From an uncultured Balneolaceae bacterium (lineage in GTDB: Bacteria; Bacteroidota; Rhodothermia; Balneolales; Balneolaceae): DNA of 64,000 nucleotides. Positions 35,399-44,982 of the stretch are shown here, in pieces. The position numbers and the translations under genes were made by a program. How positions within the stretch are numbered: the first letter of the stretch is position 1; each line of letters begins with the position of its first letter. The stretch is taken from contig CAJXOW010000005.1 in the NCBI GenBank assembly GCA_913057825.1, forward strand, positions 1-64,000. Direction: 5' to 3'. The notes beneath the pieces are model-generated. The model made no database searches. It worked only from the letters and a program-made list of their open reading frames with translations, and was not told the origin of the DNA.

Positions 35399-35474
35399 GG
35401 ATGCCTACAGGTGCATTTGGATGAGTTTACGCTTTACAACGAATTTGTATATATTTTAGCGCAACGTTTTTAAT

Positions 35475-35630
35475 GGGTGATTAATGATTAACGATTTATG
35501 ATTGTACTTGCAAATATTAAGTTGATTGGCAGGAATACTTAAAACCCATGAAAAGATTTGGGGTATCATCCTGTTAGATTACATTCTTGCAACAATCATA
35601 AATCATTAATTATTAATCATCAATCACTAA
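35475..35630. repeat. GATTTAT/ATTAATG heptamer arrays, inverted pair
   Basis: Left array, about 35475-35503, and right array, about 35593-35630, in opposite orientation. The inner flanks GTACTTGCAA/TTGCAAC also match in part. It fills the divergent space between the DUF58 gene and the amidinohydrolase gene. Confidence 0.78.
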
Positions 35631-35652
35631 TCCTCGAACGAAGTGAGAGCAA

Positions 35653-36540
35653 ATGATCATTCAACATATAGAGGATCTGGATTTCACGCTAGATGACATC
35701 GCATCGATGCCGTTGCCACGGAAGGTGTTGATGGTGGATCCGGAGTACTTTGATGTGGTGTATGTCATCAATCCGCATATGGAGGGTAATGAAGGAACGG
35801 TGGAAGCCGGTGAAGCGCGCCAACAGTGGAAGGAAGTTCGTCAATCGTTTGAAGCGCTCGGGCTGCCGGTGTCGGTGGTCGAGGGACAAAAAGACTTGCC
35901 GGATATGGTTTTTGCAGCGAATCAAAGCCTACCCTGTGAAACGGAGGACGGTCACCGGTTTGTCGTCATGAGCAAAATGCAGTCGGATCACCGCAAAGAC
36001 GAAGTCCCCTACATCGAACAGTGGTACCGGCAGAACGGATACGAGATTCACTACCTTGATGACGACATCGAAACTTTTGAGGGGATGGGGGATGCGATCT
36101 GGCATACCGGGAAGCGCCTGCTCTGGGGCGGACACGGGATTCGTTCGTCTTCTTCGGCTTATGAACAGATATCCGAAGAACTTGACGTACCTGTTATAAT
36201 GCTCCAACTCACCGATCCCTCTTTTTATCATTTGGATACCTGCCTGGGGATACTGGATAGCAACACGGCCTTGATCTACCCGGATGCTTTTTCGGACGAC
36301 AGCCTGGATTTGATTCACACGCTCATTCCCAACGTCATTGAGGCCGACCGGTACGAAGCCGAAGAACTATTCGCCTGCAACGCCTCGTGTCCCGACGGAA
36401 AAAATGTTTTGATCCAGAAAGGCACCGACGAAGTCAACCGACAACTCACCGCCCAGGGATTCGTCGTCCACGAACTCGACACCACCGAATTCCTCAAAGC
36501 CGGCGGCAGCGTCTACTGCATGAAAATGCTTATCTGGTGA
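35653..36540 (+). CDS. Amidinotransferase/dimethylarginine dimethylaminohydrolase-family protein
   Basis: 295 residues with the guanidine-modifying alpha/beta propeller pattern. FAANQSL (87-93), E143 in FEGMGDA, H193 in FYHLDTC and the nucleophile C289 in KAGGSVYCMKM form the complete Cys-His-acid set. The closest family types hydrolyse dimethylarginine or arginine to citrulline plus an amine; ornithine-forming and transferase members also exist. The link to pruA (arginine/proline carbon) and to carAB (carbamoyl phosphate) in the same window is suggestive only. Confidence 0.85.
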   Translation: MIIQHIEDLDFTLDDIASMPLPRKVLMVDPEYFDVVYVINPHMEGNEGTVEAGEARQQWKEVRQSFEALGLPVSVVEGQKDLPDMVFAANQSLPCETEDGHRFVVMSKMQSDHRKDEVPYIEQWYRQNGYEIHYLDDDIETFEGMGDAIWHTGKRLLWGGHGIRSSSSAYEQISEELDVPVIMLQLTDPSFYHLDTCLGILDSNTALIYPDAFSDDSLDLIHTLIPNVIEADRYEAEELFACNASCPDGKNVLIQKGTDEVNRQLTAQGFVVHELDTTEFLKAGGSVYCMKMLIW

Positions 36541-36604
36541 AATGCCTTGTTTGACATTCTGGAGATGATACAGCTTTCATCAGTTTTTAAAGGCTAGTTG
36601 CTTC

Positions 36605-36747
36605 GCTCGAGGCTCGAGGCTCGAGGCCGGCTGCTTGTGTTCCTATTAGGGCAACGAAAAGTCCCAAATACGACTGGTATTCAAGAAGCTGTGGATCATG
36701 CCTTTAAAACCGCCAATGCCTCGAGCCTCCAGCTTCCAGCCTCGAGC
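36605..36747. repeat. GGCTSGAR arrays, inverted pair
   Basis: Left array 36605-36630 (three GGCTCGAG words) and right array 36719-36747 (reverse complement, words CCTCGAGC, CTCCAGCT and TCCAGCCT). The spacer is about 88 bp. It occupies the first part of the 553-bp gap before carA; the remaining gap holds the two terminators listed next and no gene. Confidence 0.75.
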
Positions 36748-36781
36748 AAAACCAAAAAAAGCGCCCGCTTTTTTTGGTTTT
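36748..36781 (+). terminator. Terminator hairpin after the amidinohydrolase
   Basis: Arms 36748-36762 and 36767-36781 (AAAACCAAAAAAAGC and complement) are perfect over 15 bp with loop GCCC. The right arm is T-rich and gives a U tract. It abuts the word array directly. Confidence 0.75.
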
Positions 36782-37012
36782 ATTTTCACATTTTATATCT
36801 TATCCCAGATTTGAAACTGAAGTCCGACCCACACTCGGACTTGATTGATATCAGCGACGAACAATTGCAAAAAGAATTAAACGAAAGTAGGCTGTTTTGT
36901 CTGACGCGAATACCTTCTTAAACAAGATGGCTCTGCCCGCAAGCGGCGCATCTTCCGGGAAACATCATCCCCCTTTCCCGTCGTTGATATCCCATTTCCC
37001 ATTACCCCTTTC

Positions 37013-37049
37013 AATCCGACAAACTTTTTCAGTTGTCGGATTTTTTTTT
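37013..37049 (+). terminator. Intrinsic terminator 45 bp before carA, possible attenuator
   Basis: Stem AATCCGACAA (37013-37022) with TTGTCGGATT (37033-37042), 10-nt loop, then a run of eight or more T. This is a textbook intrinsic terminator in the plus direction, placed in the carA leader although the upstream gene already has its own terminator. Control of carA by attenuation is therefore possible. Confidence 0.75.
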
Positions 37050-37093
37050 GCCCTAAATAATCTGGAACTCGCTAAAACCAACGTCCCGAACGT

Positions 37094-38212
37094 ATGACTT
37101 TACCCGAAAGAGATCGAGCTGTACTGGCCTTGTCCGACGGCACCGTCGAACACGGTTGGGCGATCGGAAAAAAAGGCCTCACCGGAGGCGAACTCTGCTT
37201 TAATACCAGCATGACCGGCTACCAGGAAATATTCACCGATCCCAGCTACTACGGTCAGCTGATGATGATGACCTACCCGCACATCGGAAATTACGGTACC
37301 ATGGAGCGCGACGACGAAGCGCCCAAGGTGATGATTGCCGGCCTGATTACCCGCGCATTTTCGGAGGAATTCAGCAACCCGATGGCCGACGGCAGTCTGC
37401 AGAAGTACCTGGAACGCAATGAAGTGGTCGGCATCTCGGGCGTCGATACGCGCAAGATTGTCCGCCACATTCGTACCAAAGGCGTTATGAACGCGGTCAT
37501 CAGTTCGACCGAACTCGACGAAGAGAAACTGGTTCAAAAAGCCAAAGACTGGCCGATGATGAAAGGACTGGAACTGGCCAGCCAGGTCACCCCCGAGGAA
37601 GCCCAAACGGTGCATGCCGATGGGCCCTACAAGGTGGCTGCCATAGATTACGGCATGAAACAAAACATTGTCAACAACCTGCAGGAACGCGGCTGCACGC
37701 TCCGCATCTTCCCGGCCAAGACGTCGACGGAGGAGATCGAAGAGTGGGATCCCGATGGATTTTTCTTCTCGAACGGACCCGGCGACCCGAATGCGACGGC
37801 CGAATATGCCCTGGAAACGGTCAACTACGCCAAGGATACCGGGATACCGATCTTCGGCATCTGCCTCGGGCACCAACTGATGGCACTGTCGGAAGGGATC
37901 GAAGTTGACAAGATGTATGTAGGCCACCGCGGGGCCAACCAACCGGTCAAGGATTTGGATACCGGACTGGTAAATATCACGACCCAGAATCATGGCTTCG
38001 GAATCGAACGGGATAAGGTCGACGAGGAGAAAGCCGAAATCACCCATATTAACCTGAACGACAACTCGGTAGAAGGACTCCGTTTCAAGAACTTCCCGGG
38101 CTTCAGCATGCAATATCACCCCGAAGCCTCTCCCGGACCGCATGACTCATTCTACCTGTTCGACCGGTTTGTAGAACTATTAGAAGAGCAACAAACCGAA
38201 CAGGCAGAATGA
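37094..38212 (+). CDS. carA: Carbamoyl-phosphate synthase small subunit
   Basis: 372 residues. This glutamine amidotransferase feeds ammonia to CarB for arginine and pyrimidine synthesis. The class I triad is C257 in FGICLGHQLMAL with H342 and E344 in QYHPEASPGPHDS. The N-terminal half GGELCFNTSMTGYQEIFTDPSY and GISGVDTRKIVRHIR is specific to CarA. carB follows after a 196-bp space that holds a word-array repeat starting 2 bp after the stop. Confidence 0.97.
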   Translation: MTLPERDRAVLALSDGTVEHGWAIGKKGLTGGELCFNTSMTGYQEIFTDPSYYGQLMMMTYPHIGNYGTMERDDEAPKVMIAGLITRAFSEEFSNPMADGSLQKYLERNEVVGISGVDTRKIVRHIRTKGVMNAVISSTELDEEKLVQKAKDWPMMKGLELASQVTPEEAQTVHADGPYKVAAIDYGMKQNIVNNLQERGCTLRIFPAKTSTEEIEEWDPDGFFFSNGPGDPNATAEYALETVNYAKDTGIPIFGICLGHQLMALSEGIEVDKMYVGHRGANQPVKDLDTGLVNITTQNHGFGIERDKVDEEKAEITHINLNDNSVEGLRFKNFPGFSMQYHPEASPGPHDSFYLFDRFVELLEEQQTEQAE

Positions 38213-38214
38213 GT

Positions 38215-38331
38215 GCTGGAGGCTCGAAGCTCGAGGCTGGAGGCGTATTCGAGCTTGTATAAATAAATGTATATACACAGCGCGATTACCAGCTTGAATA
38301 CACCTCGAGCCTCCAACCTCGAGCCTCGAGC
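38215..38331. repeat. GGCTSGAR arrays, inverted pair between carA and carB
   Basis: Left array 38215-38242 begins 2 bp after the carA stop. Right array 38303-38331 is the reverse complement with several C/G swaps inside the words. The inner flanks GTATTCGAGC and GCTTGAATAC extend the pairing. A short spacer of about 60 bp lies between. Confidence 0.8.
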
Positions 38332-38408
38332 GTTGCAACACATAGCAGACAAGCGACAAAACGTAACTCAATCGACAACACCAACCAAAAGCAACTAACG
38401 CTTTATTC

Positions 38409-41246
38409 ATGCCACGACGCGACGATATTCACAAAATTCTGATTATTGGATCCGGACCTATTGTCATCGGTCAAGCTTGCGAATTTGATTATTCGGGTTC
38501 GCAGGCTTGTGTCTCCCTTATGGAGGACGGTTACGAAGTGGTCCTCATCAATTCGAATCCCGCAACCATTATGACCGATCCCATGATGGCCGACGAGGTG
38601 TACCTGCGGCCGTTGACGGTCGACTCGATCAAGGAGGTTGTTAAAGAAGAGCAACCGGATGCCGTATTGCCGACCATGGGCGGGCAGACGGCGCTTAACC
38701 TGGTTAGCGACCTGCAGAAAGAGAATTTCTTTGACGCCCGCGGCATCAATGTGATCGGCGTGAATATCGATGCGGTCGAAATCACGGAAGACCGACAGCG
38801 GTTCCGGGAACTGATGGAGGAGATCGGTATCGATCAGTGCAAAAGTCGAACGGCCGATTCGCTGTTGGATGCCAAAGAGATTGTTGAAGAGCTTGGCGGA
38901 CTTCCCATTGTGATCCGTCCCTCGTACACCCTCGGGGGCACGGGCGGCGGTATTGTCTGGAACTATGATGAGCTGGAAAAGAAAGTGCTCCGCGGACTTG
39001 AACTCTCGCCGGTCCACCAAGTCCTGATTGAAGAAAGTATCTACGGCTGGAAGGAATTTGAGCTGGAGCTGCTGCGTGACAACAATGATAACGTAGTCAT
39101 TATCTGTACGGTTGAAAATGTGGATCCGCTGGGGATCCATACGGGCGACTCGGTCACGGTGGCGCCGTCACAGACGCTCACCGACAAGCAGTATCAGAAG
39201 ATGCGCGACCAGGCGATTAAAATGATGCGCTCGATCGGCGACTTTGCCGGCGGTTGTAACGTGCAGTTTGCCGTCGAGCCGGGCACCGACAATATTTACG
39301 CCATCGAAATCAACCCGCGGGTCAGCCGCTCCTCGGCTCTGGCTTCCAAGGCAACGGGATATCCCATTGCCAAAATCGCCACCAAGCTGGCCGTCGGATA
39401 CAACCTGGACGAGCTGAACAACCAGATCACCGGCAATACCTCGGCCTGCTTCGAGCCGGCCATCGACTATGTGATTACCAAAGTGCCGCGCTTTAACTTT
39501 GAGAAGTTCCCCAATGTCGATGAAGAACTGACCACCCAGATGAAAGCCGTCGGAGAGGTTATGTCGATCGGACGAACCTTCACCGAATCGCTCAACAAGG
39601 CGTGGCAATCGCTCGAAATCGGTCGGGCGGGACTTGGCGCCGACGGCTATGACGATCCCGACCGTAAGACGGTGCGCCAGCGACTCATGAAGCCCCACTG
39701 GGATCGCCTCCTGCATGTGCGCAATGCCTTCAAGATGGGAACGTCGGTCGAAGAGGTGGCCGATATCACCCAGTATGACCCCTGGTTCCTGCAGCAGATT
39801 CGACACCTGGTATCGCTCGAAAACCGCACCGAGGGACAAACCCTGGAGGATATTTCCAAAGAGGATCTGTACGAGCTGAAACAAAACGGTTTCTCCGACG
39901 AGCAAATCGCCTACCTGCTTTCACAGACCGGCGAAAAGGTAAAAGAAGACGATGTGCGTGAAAAACGCAAGGAATTCGACCTGAAGCCGGTCTTCAAGGT
40001 GGTCGACACCTGCGCCGCCGAATTCCCGGCCGAAACGCCCTATTTCTACTCCTCCTACGAAGGTGAAAATGAAAGCGAGACATCCGACAAGCCGAAAGTG
40101 ATGATTCTCGGCAGCGGACCCAATCGCATCGGACAGGGTATCGAGTTCGACTACTCCTGCGTACACGCCGTGCTGGCCGCCCAGGAGATGGGCTATGAGG
40201 CAATCATGGTCAACTGCAATCCAGAAACGGTCTCGACCGACTTCGACATTGCCGACAAGCTCTACTTCGAGCCGGTTTACTGGGAGCGGGTGCTTGATAT
40301 CTACGAACACGAGCAGCCGGAAGGCGTGATTCTTCAGGTCGGCGGACAAACGGCCCTCAAGCTCGGTAAACGATTCGAAAAAGAAGGAATTCACATCTTC
40401 GGTACCGAGTTCAACATGATCGATTTTGCCGAGGATCGGGGACGATTTTCCAACATGCTTAAGAAACTCGACATCCCGTTCCCCAATTACGGAACGGCCA
40501 ATACCGTTGATGAGGCACTCAATATCGCCAACCGCATCGGATATCCCGTTCTGATTCGACCGAGTTATGTACTCGGCGGAGAAGGTATGCGGATCGCGAT
40601 TAAAGAAGACGAATTGATCGAATACACCGATCGCATCCTTGACACCCACCCCGAAAACGCCTTCTTGATTGACCGCTTCCTTGAAGATGCCGTGGAGGTT
40701 GATGTTGATGCAGTCTATGACGGGGATGAAATGCACATTGCCGGCATCATGCAGCATATCGAGCCGGCCGGCGTCCATTCGGGCGACTCCAGCGCGGTGC
40801 TGCCGCCTTATTCGATGAGCGATACGGCCATCGAAAAGATCAAGAAGTACCACGAGATGATTGCTGATGAAATGAACATTGTCGGCTTTCTCAACGTCCA
40901 ATACGCCGTGCAGGGCGACGACGTCTATGTGCTCGAGGCCAACCCGCGCTCCACGCGAACCATCCCATTCCTCGCCAAGGCCACCGGCCGACCCGAGGCT
41001 AAAATTGCCGTGCGCGTGATGCTGGGCGACAAGATCAAGAACTTCAGCAAAAAAGATCTGACCTCCACCCTCGAACACTGGGCCATCAAGGAACCGGTCT
41101 TCCCCTTCGACAAATTCCCCGAGGTCAAGAAAGAACTCGGTCCCGAAATGAAGTCCACCGGCGAGACAATCTACTTCATGAAGGACTTCAACGACGAACA
41201 CTTCAAGAAACCCTATGAGTTCAAAAACATGTACCTGAGCAAGTAG
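38409..41246 (+). CDS. carB: Carbamoyl-phosphate synthase large subunit, lacking the MGS-like domain
   Basis: 945 residues, against about 1070 in E. coli. Both ATP-grasp halves are complete: half one starts ILIIGSGPIVIGQACEFDYSGSQAC, half two VMILGSGPNRIGQGIEFDYSCVHAV. The protein ends soon after FPEVKKELGPEMKSTGETIYFMKDF, where the allosteric MGS-like domain (UMP/ornithine site in E. coli) would begin. Shorter CarB proteins occur in Bacteroidota, so this looks like a lineage form and not a broken gene. Both catalytic domains should be functional. Confidence 0.97.
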   Translation: MPRRDDIHKILIIGSGPIVIGQACEFDYSGSQACVSLMEDGYEVVLINSNPATIMTDPMMADEVYLRPLTVDSIKEVVKEEQPDAVLPTMGGQTALNLVSDLQKENFFDARGINVIGVNIDAVEITEDRQRFRELMEEIGIDQCKSRTADSLLDAKEIVEELGGLPIVIRPSYTLGGTGGGIVWNYDELEKKVLRGLELSPVHQVLIEESIYGWKEFELELLRDNNDNVVIICTVENVDPLGIHTGDSVTVAPSQTLTDKQYQKMRDQAIKMMRSIGDFAGGCNVQFAVEPGTDNIYAIEINPRVSRSSALASKATGYPIAKIATKLAVGYNLDELNNQITGNTSACFEPAIDYVITKVPRFNFEKFPNVDEELTTQMKAVGEVMSIGRTFTESLNKAWQSLEIGRAGLGADGYDDPDRKTVRQRLMKPHWDRLLHVRNAFKMGTSVEEVADITQYDPWFLQQIRHLVSLENRTEGQTLEDISKEDLYELKQNGFSDEQIAYLLSQTGEKVKEDDVREKRKEFDLKPVFKVVDTCAAEFPAETPYFYSSYEGENESETSDKPKVMILGSGPNRIGQGIEFDYSCVHAVLAAQEMGYEAIMVNCNPETVSTDFDIADKLYFEPVYWERVLDIYEHEQPEGVILQVGGQTALKLGKRFEKEGIHIFGTEFNMIDFAEDRGRFSNMLKKLDIPFPNYGTANTVDEALNIANRIGYPVLIRPSYVLGGEGMRIAIKEDELIEYTDRILDTHPENAFLIDRFLEDAVEVDVDAVYDGDEMHIAGIMQHIEPAGVHSGDSSAVLPPYSMSDTAIEKIKKYHEMIADEMNIVGFLNVQYAVQGDDVYVLEANPRSTRTIPFLAKATGRPEAKIAVRVMLGDKIKNFSKKDLTSTLEHWAIKEPVFPFDKFPEVKKELGPEMKSTGETIYFMKDFNDEHFKKPYEFKNMYLSK

Positions 41247-41426
41247 GTATAGGCGCCCGGTAGCTGAAATATTGATAGAGGGTAAACTTAAATCCAACCG
41301 AGAATTTTCTATACCGGTCAGAGTTGGTGCACCTCATGTCTCGATGAATTTAATTTGGGTTTTAACATTCCATATGCCACAGGGGATAGGTATCAGAAAA
41401 TAAACACAACCACCTACCATTATAAC

Positions 41427-43589
41427 CTACTTCACATATAACATCTTCCGTGTTTTAATTTCCGTCTCTGTTATTAAGCGCATGAAATATATCCCACTGG
41501 CCAACCCCTCCGCATTAAACGTAACCTGGTGTCTCCCTTCTTTCTTTCGTCCATCCACAAGGGTTGCAATTCGTCGACCAAGCACATCATATATACTCAG
41601 ATTTACCTGCATTGCATCCGGTATTAAAAAATTGATCTGAGTCGTATTGTTGAAGGGATTGGGATAGTTTTGGTTTAGCTTTACGCGATCGGGCAATTCG
41701 GGTTTTTCGGGTGTGCCGGTGAAGGTCTTTTTAAAATATCGGGGGATATAATTGTAAATTCTGACATCGTCCACCATCCCGTTAAACCACTGTTGATCAT
41801 ATACTCTCGGCTTCGTCCCAATACGAAACGAACCTCTCGAGGATTGAGAGAAACTATTATATCGCAGTGGATCTGTAAAACCGGCAATATGGGTACTATC
41901 TTCCAAACTAAAAAGCCGGGCACGCATGGTGTCCGGCTGATACGAAAACCAGAGGCGATACCATTGACCGGGTACGATGGGGGTGTCAGTGATGGTTTTA
42001 TAAGGTGGTAAAACGTTGATAGTTGTTAACCCGGGAATCGTGGTGCTGACGGTTACCCGTCCGCCGTGCGAAAACCTTATCTCGTAGTTGGGTGGCGGGT
42101 TCAGGCGACCACCTTCTTTGATCAACAATGTTTGACCATTAGCAGGCAATGAGTCGGTAGCCTGAAACTTGAGGTCAATCGCGAACGAGGGCAAACTTAA
42201 TACGCCGGCTTCGGTGGAGATGGAAGTTTTATTTTCGGCCGACAGCCGCAGTACCTGTCCCCTGCCTTCAACTTGTGGATAGGTTGGCTGACCATTTACG
42301 CTGAATACATTTTTATACATTGATTGATCAGCCGGTGGTTCTCCATCCTGCGCTTGTTCAAAATCCAGATTCAACACCTGTGTACTGTCACGCCAGGTAG
42401 TAAACTCATAATACGTGTTATCGTCTCCCGGTTCCCGGGCCGGCTTAAAGGCCTTCAGACCCTGTTTGGTTTCGGCCATAACCCGGTATTTTACATCGGT
42501 ACCGATTGGCTGTCCGGGAATGCGTGCCGAGAAGGTGTCCCCCGATTCCTCCAACAAATCCTTCGATTGCCAGTTGCCGTCGTCAATTTTATAATGCAGC
42601 TTCCGGCGGACCAACTCTGTTCCGCCGTAGGTTTCAATACTGGCATCAATTCGTACCTCCTTCCCGGCCGGTTGATTATCCAGCTTCGTTACATTCGTAA
42701 TGACCGGCGGCATGGCAAAGTTGCGCACCACATTGCTGATGCGAAGCTCATCCATAAATCCGTCCAGGTTGCCAAAAAGTGTATCCCTTTCTGGAGTTGA
42801 GCCGATAAACAAAGGTTGATCGCTTGTTCTTGGTTTTGCGTCTTCTTCATAGTGATGGGCATTAAAATACACCAATTTAAGTGAATCACCCTGTTCGTAA
42901 GGCAGACGTCCCTCCTCTTCGGCATTCTGATGAATCATTTGAATGATGGCATTTTTCGAGGTATCCCGGATAAAAACCACATGAAACCAGTGTCCGATTT
43001 CCAATATATTATATGGTGATCGATCCTCTATCCAAGTCCCACGCCGGCCACTGTAGTATCCGGCCCTGAACCTTCTTTGTTCAAAGGGAACCCTGGTATA
43101 ATAATTCGCCTTTGCATATCCTCTGTCATTAGACGGCATCCCGTTGCCCGGTTTCATTAAAATGGTTTGATAATACCGCCAATCAGAGGGTCGGTATAAA
43201 ATACCGAACTTGAATACATTCAGCCAGTACTCAATCGTCCAATTGCCGGTCAAATCAAGGGCGGCCGTATCCGGCACCTGCAAGTGGGATTTATCGTTTG
43301 GACTGTCATTATCGAAACGCACCTGACTTCCCAACTCGCCGGCTCCTCTCATTTCCAGGAAGTTGACGTTGCCGTGTACTTCTGGAGAAGCCATATTATA
43401 GGCATCCGATGCATTATCGAAGTTGTTATCAAAATGCATTAGCAGCACCGTGGCCGAGTCAGGTTCATAGGGACCGCCAACCGGCTCTTGTGCCTGGACT
43501 GAAACCGAGCTCACACAAACGACCAGGAAAACGAAAAATACAAGGGATCTTGAATATTTAGCCGTCATAAACCATTTCTCTTGTCTCAA
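41427..43589 (-). CDS. LamG-domain surface protein with T9SS sorting domain
   Basis: 720 residues (713 if Met8 at 43568 is used, which gives a standard signal peptide MTAKYSRSLVFFVFLVV...VQAQ). Two concanavalin/LamG-like regions lie at about 40-290 and 405-630 (VLLMHFDNNFDNASDAYN and NGMVDDVRIYNY are typical edges), with a linking Fn3-like stretch between. The C-terminus KLNQNYPNPFNNTTQINFLIP...GIYFMRL is a type A type IX secretion signal, so the protein is exported across the outer membrane and attached. The ligand is probably carbohydrate. Confidence 0.9.
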   Translation of the reverse strand: MRQEKWFMTAKYSRSLVFFVFLVVCVSSVSVQAQEPVGGPYEPDSATVLLMHFDNNFDNASDAYNMASPEVHGNVNFLEMRGAGELGSQVRFDNDSPNDKSHLQVPDTAALDLTGNWTIEYWLNVFKFGILYRPSDWRYYQTILMKPGNGMPSNDRGYAKANYYTRVPFEQRRFRAGYYSGRRGTWIEDRSPYNILEIGHWFHVVFIRDTSKNAIIQMIHQNAEEEGRLPYEQGDSLKLVYFNAHHYEEDAKPRTSDQPLFIGSTPERDTLFGNLDGFMDELRISNVVRNFAMPPVITNVTKLDNQPAGKEVRIDASIETYGGTELVRRKLHYKIDDGNWQSKDLLEESGDTFSARIPGQPIGTDVKYRVMAETKQGLKAFKPAREPGDDNTYYEFTTWRDSTQVLNLDFEQAQDGEPPADQSMYKNVFSVNGQPTYPQVEGRGQVLRLSAENKTSISTEAGVLSLPSFAIDLKFQATDSLPANGQTLLIKEGGRLNPPPNYEIRFSHGGRVTVSTTIPGLTTINVLPPYKTITDTPIVPGQWYRLWFSYQPDTMRARLFSLEDSTHIAGFTDPLRYNSFSQSSRGSFRIGTKPRVYDQQWFNGMVDDVRIYNYIPRYFKKTFTGTPEKPELPDRVKLNQNYPNPFNNTTQINFLIPDAMQVNLSIYDVLGRRIATLVDGRKKEGRHQVTFNAEGLASGIYFMRLITETEIKTRKMLYVK

Positions 43590-43841
43590 TTATGAACTCG
43601 GTACTTCTGTCTTCTGGCTTCCGCTACAATCATAAAAGCTTAAAATGCTTCTTGTAGTAAATTCTTGTAGGCCACTATTTGTTCTCCCTTTTTCACTTCC
43701 GACAGCAAGCGGGGGTATTTGAAGGTGGAAATTAAAGCAACGCAGTTCAAAATAATTACCCCCCCGGCATCCTGTACCAACTATTTTCCACAGGTTAAGA
43801 AGTCGACCCTGTAAGGCTAAAAATAATACCCTATTAACTGC

Positions 43842-44771
43842 CTAAAAGAAGTATACAAAATCCACGTAAGGGATCCCAAGGGGCCCGAAGGCATCCACTA
43901 ATTCATTCAATGGCCTAAAAAAGGCCAAGTCAGCACTAACTTTTTCTCCAAAAAATCGTATTCCATAACTTATAATCTGCTCTTCACCTACCCAATTCTC
44001 TGATGCAATGGCAATATGTTCCGACAGACGGGCTTCACCTCCAAGAATAAGCAGATTAGTTTGATTATCGATTCCGTCACTTCCTAAACTGGTCCCGTAG
44101 CCTACCGACAATTGATAGTCGGGCGAGCCATAAGTCAGCATTCCATACGAAAAAGTCGACTGCTCATTTTCAACATTGAGAAAGGTAACCCCCGCCGCCC
44201 CGTGAAATTTCTCCGCCAGCTCCGTTCCGGCCTTAAGTGATCCAAACAACAGTTGGTTATCCAATCCAATGGCAGGAATCATACTGACCCCCATACTGGC
44301 GGTTATGAAGTCAGTTATTCCTATCGACATCGAGGAGATCAACACATACATATTTTGATAATACCCTTCCCCGGCTTCAAGCATACGAGCCGTTGGCATT
44401 ACAAACATGCGGTTTTCATTGGGATTGCTAAACCAGAGAGAGGTTTTATCGGCCGGATCGTAGGGCTTCATCTTTTTAATTTCGTTTTTGTAAATGGAAA
44501 ATATCCCGACCTTGTGTTTTAAAACGATCTTCTTATCGTTCTCCCTCAGCACTTGTCCCTGGAAGGTACTCCCATCTGAAGTGGTAATCTTCAAATATCG
44601 TCCTTGCGTCGTATCAGCTTCTACCGTATCCGTCTGCAACGTGTCGGCCGCTTCCACAGTGTCGGGTATTGGTACCCTTAAATCCTGTACAGCTGGCATT
44701 GCCTTACACCAACCGACTACCATGAACACCAACACAAATAAAAAAACGTGATAATTAATTTTTTTACTCAT
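43842..44771 (-). CDS. Exported beta-rich protein, unknown function
   Basis: 309 residues with an N-terminal signal (VFLFVLVFMVVGWCKAMP). A small SH3-like stretch TSDGSTFQGQVLRENDKKIVLKHKVGIFSIYKNEIKKM (about 67-104) is followed by a beta-rich C-terminal half with repeated glycine/aromatic strands and a terminal aromatic pair (YVDFVYFF), compatible with an outer-membrane barrel. I recognise no family name. It diverges from the beta-propeller gene across a long-armed inverted repeat. Confidence 0.65.
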   Translation of the reverse strand: MSKKINYHVFLFVLVFMVVGWCKAMPAVQDLRVPIPDTVEAADTLQTDTVEADTTQGRYLKITTSDGSTFQGQVLRENDKKIVLKHKVGIFSIYKNEIKKMKPYDPADKTSLWFSNPNENRMFVMPTARMLEAGEGYYQNMYVLISSMSIGITDFITASMGVSMIPAIGLDNQLLFGSLKAGTELAEKFHGAAGVTFLNVENEQSTFSYGMLTYGSPDYQLSVGYGTSLGSDGIDNQTNLLILGGEARLSEHIAIASENWVGEEQIISYGIRFFGEKVSADLAFFRPLNELVDAFGPLGIPYVDFVYFF

Positions 44772-44823
44772 CGAATTCCCTGACTATCTCCCTGATTCCA
44801 TGCACAGTTATTGTTTAGCTATA

Positions 44824-44982
44824 GCAGTCCATGACAACCGGGCGGCGGTTCCTCGTTCGAAAGTTTTTCTTTTTTGCAGCAGGTTACAAACTACTGGCGA
44901 TATAATTTAGACTTGAGCAATCCATACCACTTCACCGAAAAACTTAATACTTCGGAACCGCCGCCCGGTTGTCATGGACTGC
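44824..44982. repeat. Type 1 long-armed inverted-repeat element, copy A
   Basis: Perfect 29-nt arms at 44824-44852 and 44954-44982. The family core is ACCGGGCGGCGGTTCC; outside it the seven to ten terminal bases (GCAGTCCATGAC) are special to this copy and still fully complementary. Inner motifs are TCGTTCGAAAGTTTTTCT (left) and ACCGAAAAACTTAATACTTC (right). It lies in the 450-bp divergent gap before 45222, with no gene elsewhere in that gap. Confidence 0.9.

Noticed and set aside
22650..35630. CRISPR array interpretation of the repeated words
   Set aside because: Units are 7-8 bp in direct tandem without unique spacers, arms face each other, and no cas genes are present.
36598..36921. Plus-strand open frame of 107 codons before carA
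   Set aside because: It runs through a word-array pair and a perfect terminator hairpin, has no family likeness, and its first residues are the translated repeat.
39921..41297. Long antisense open frame (458 codons) over carB
   Set aside because: It is a mirror of the codon bias of carB, whose ATP-grasp motifs are intact on the plus strand; the antisense product has no recognisable domain.
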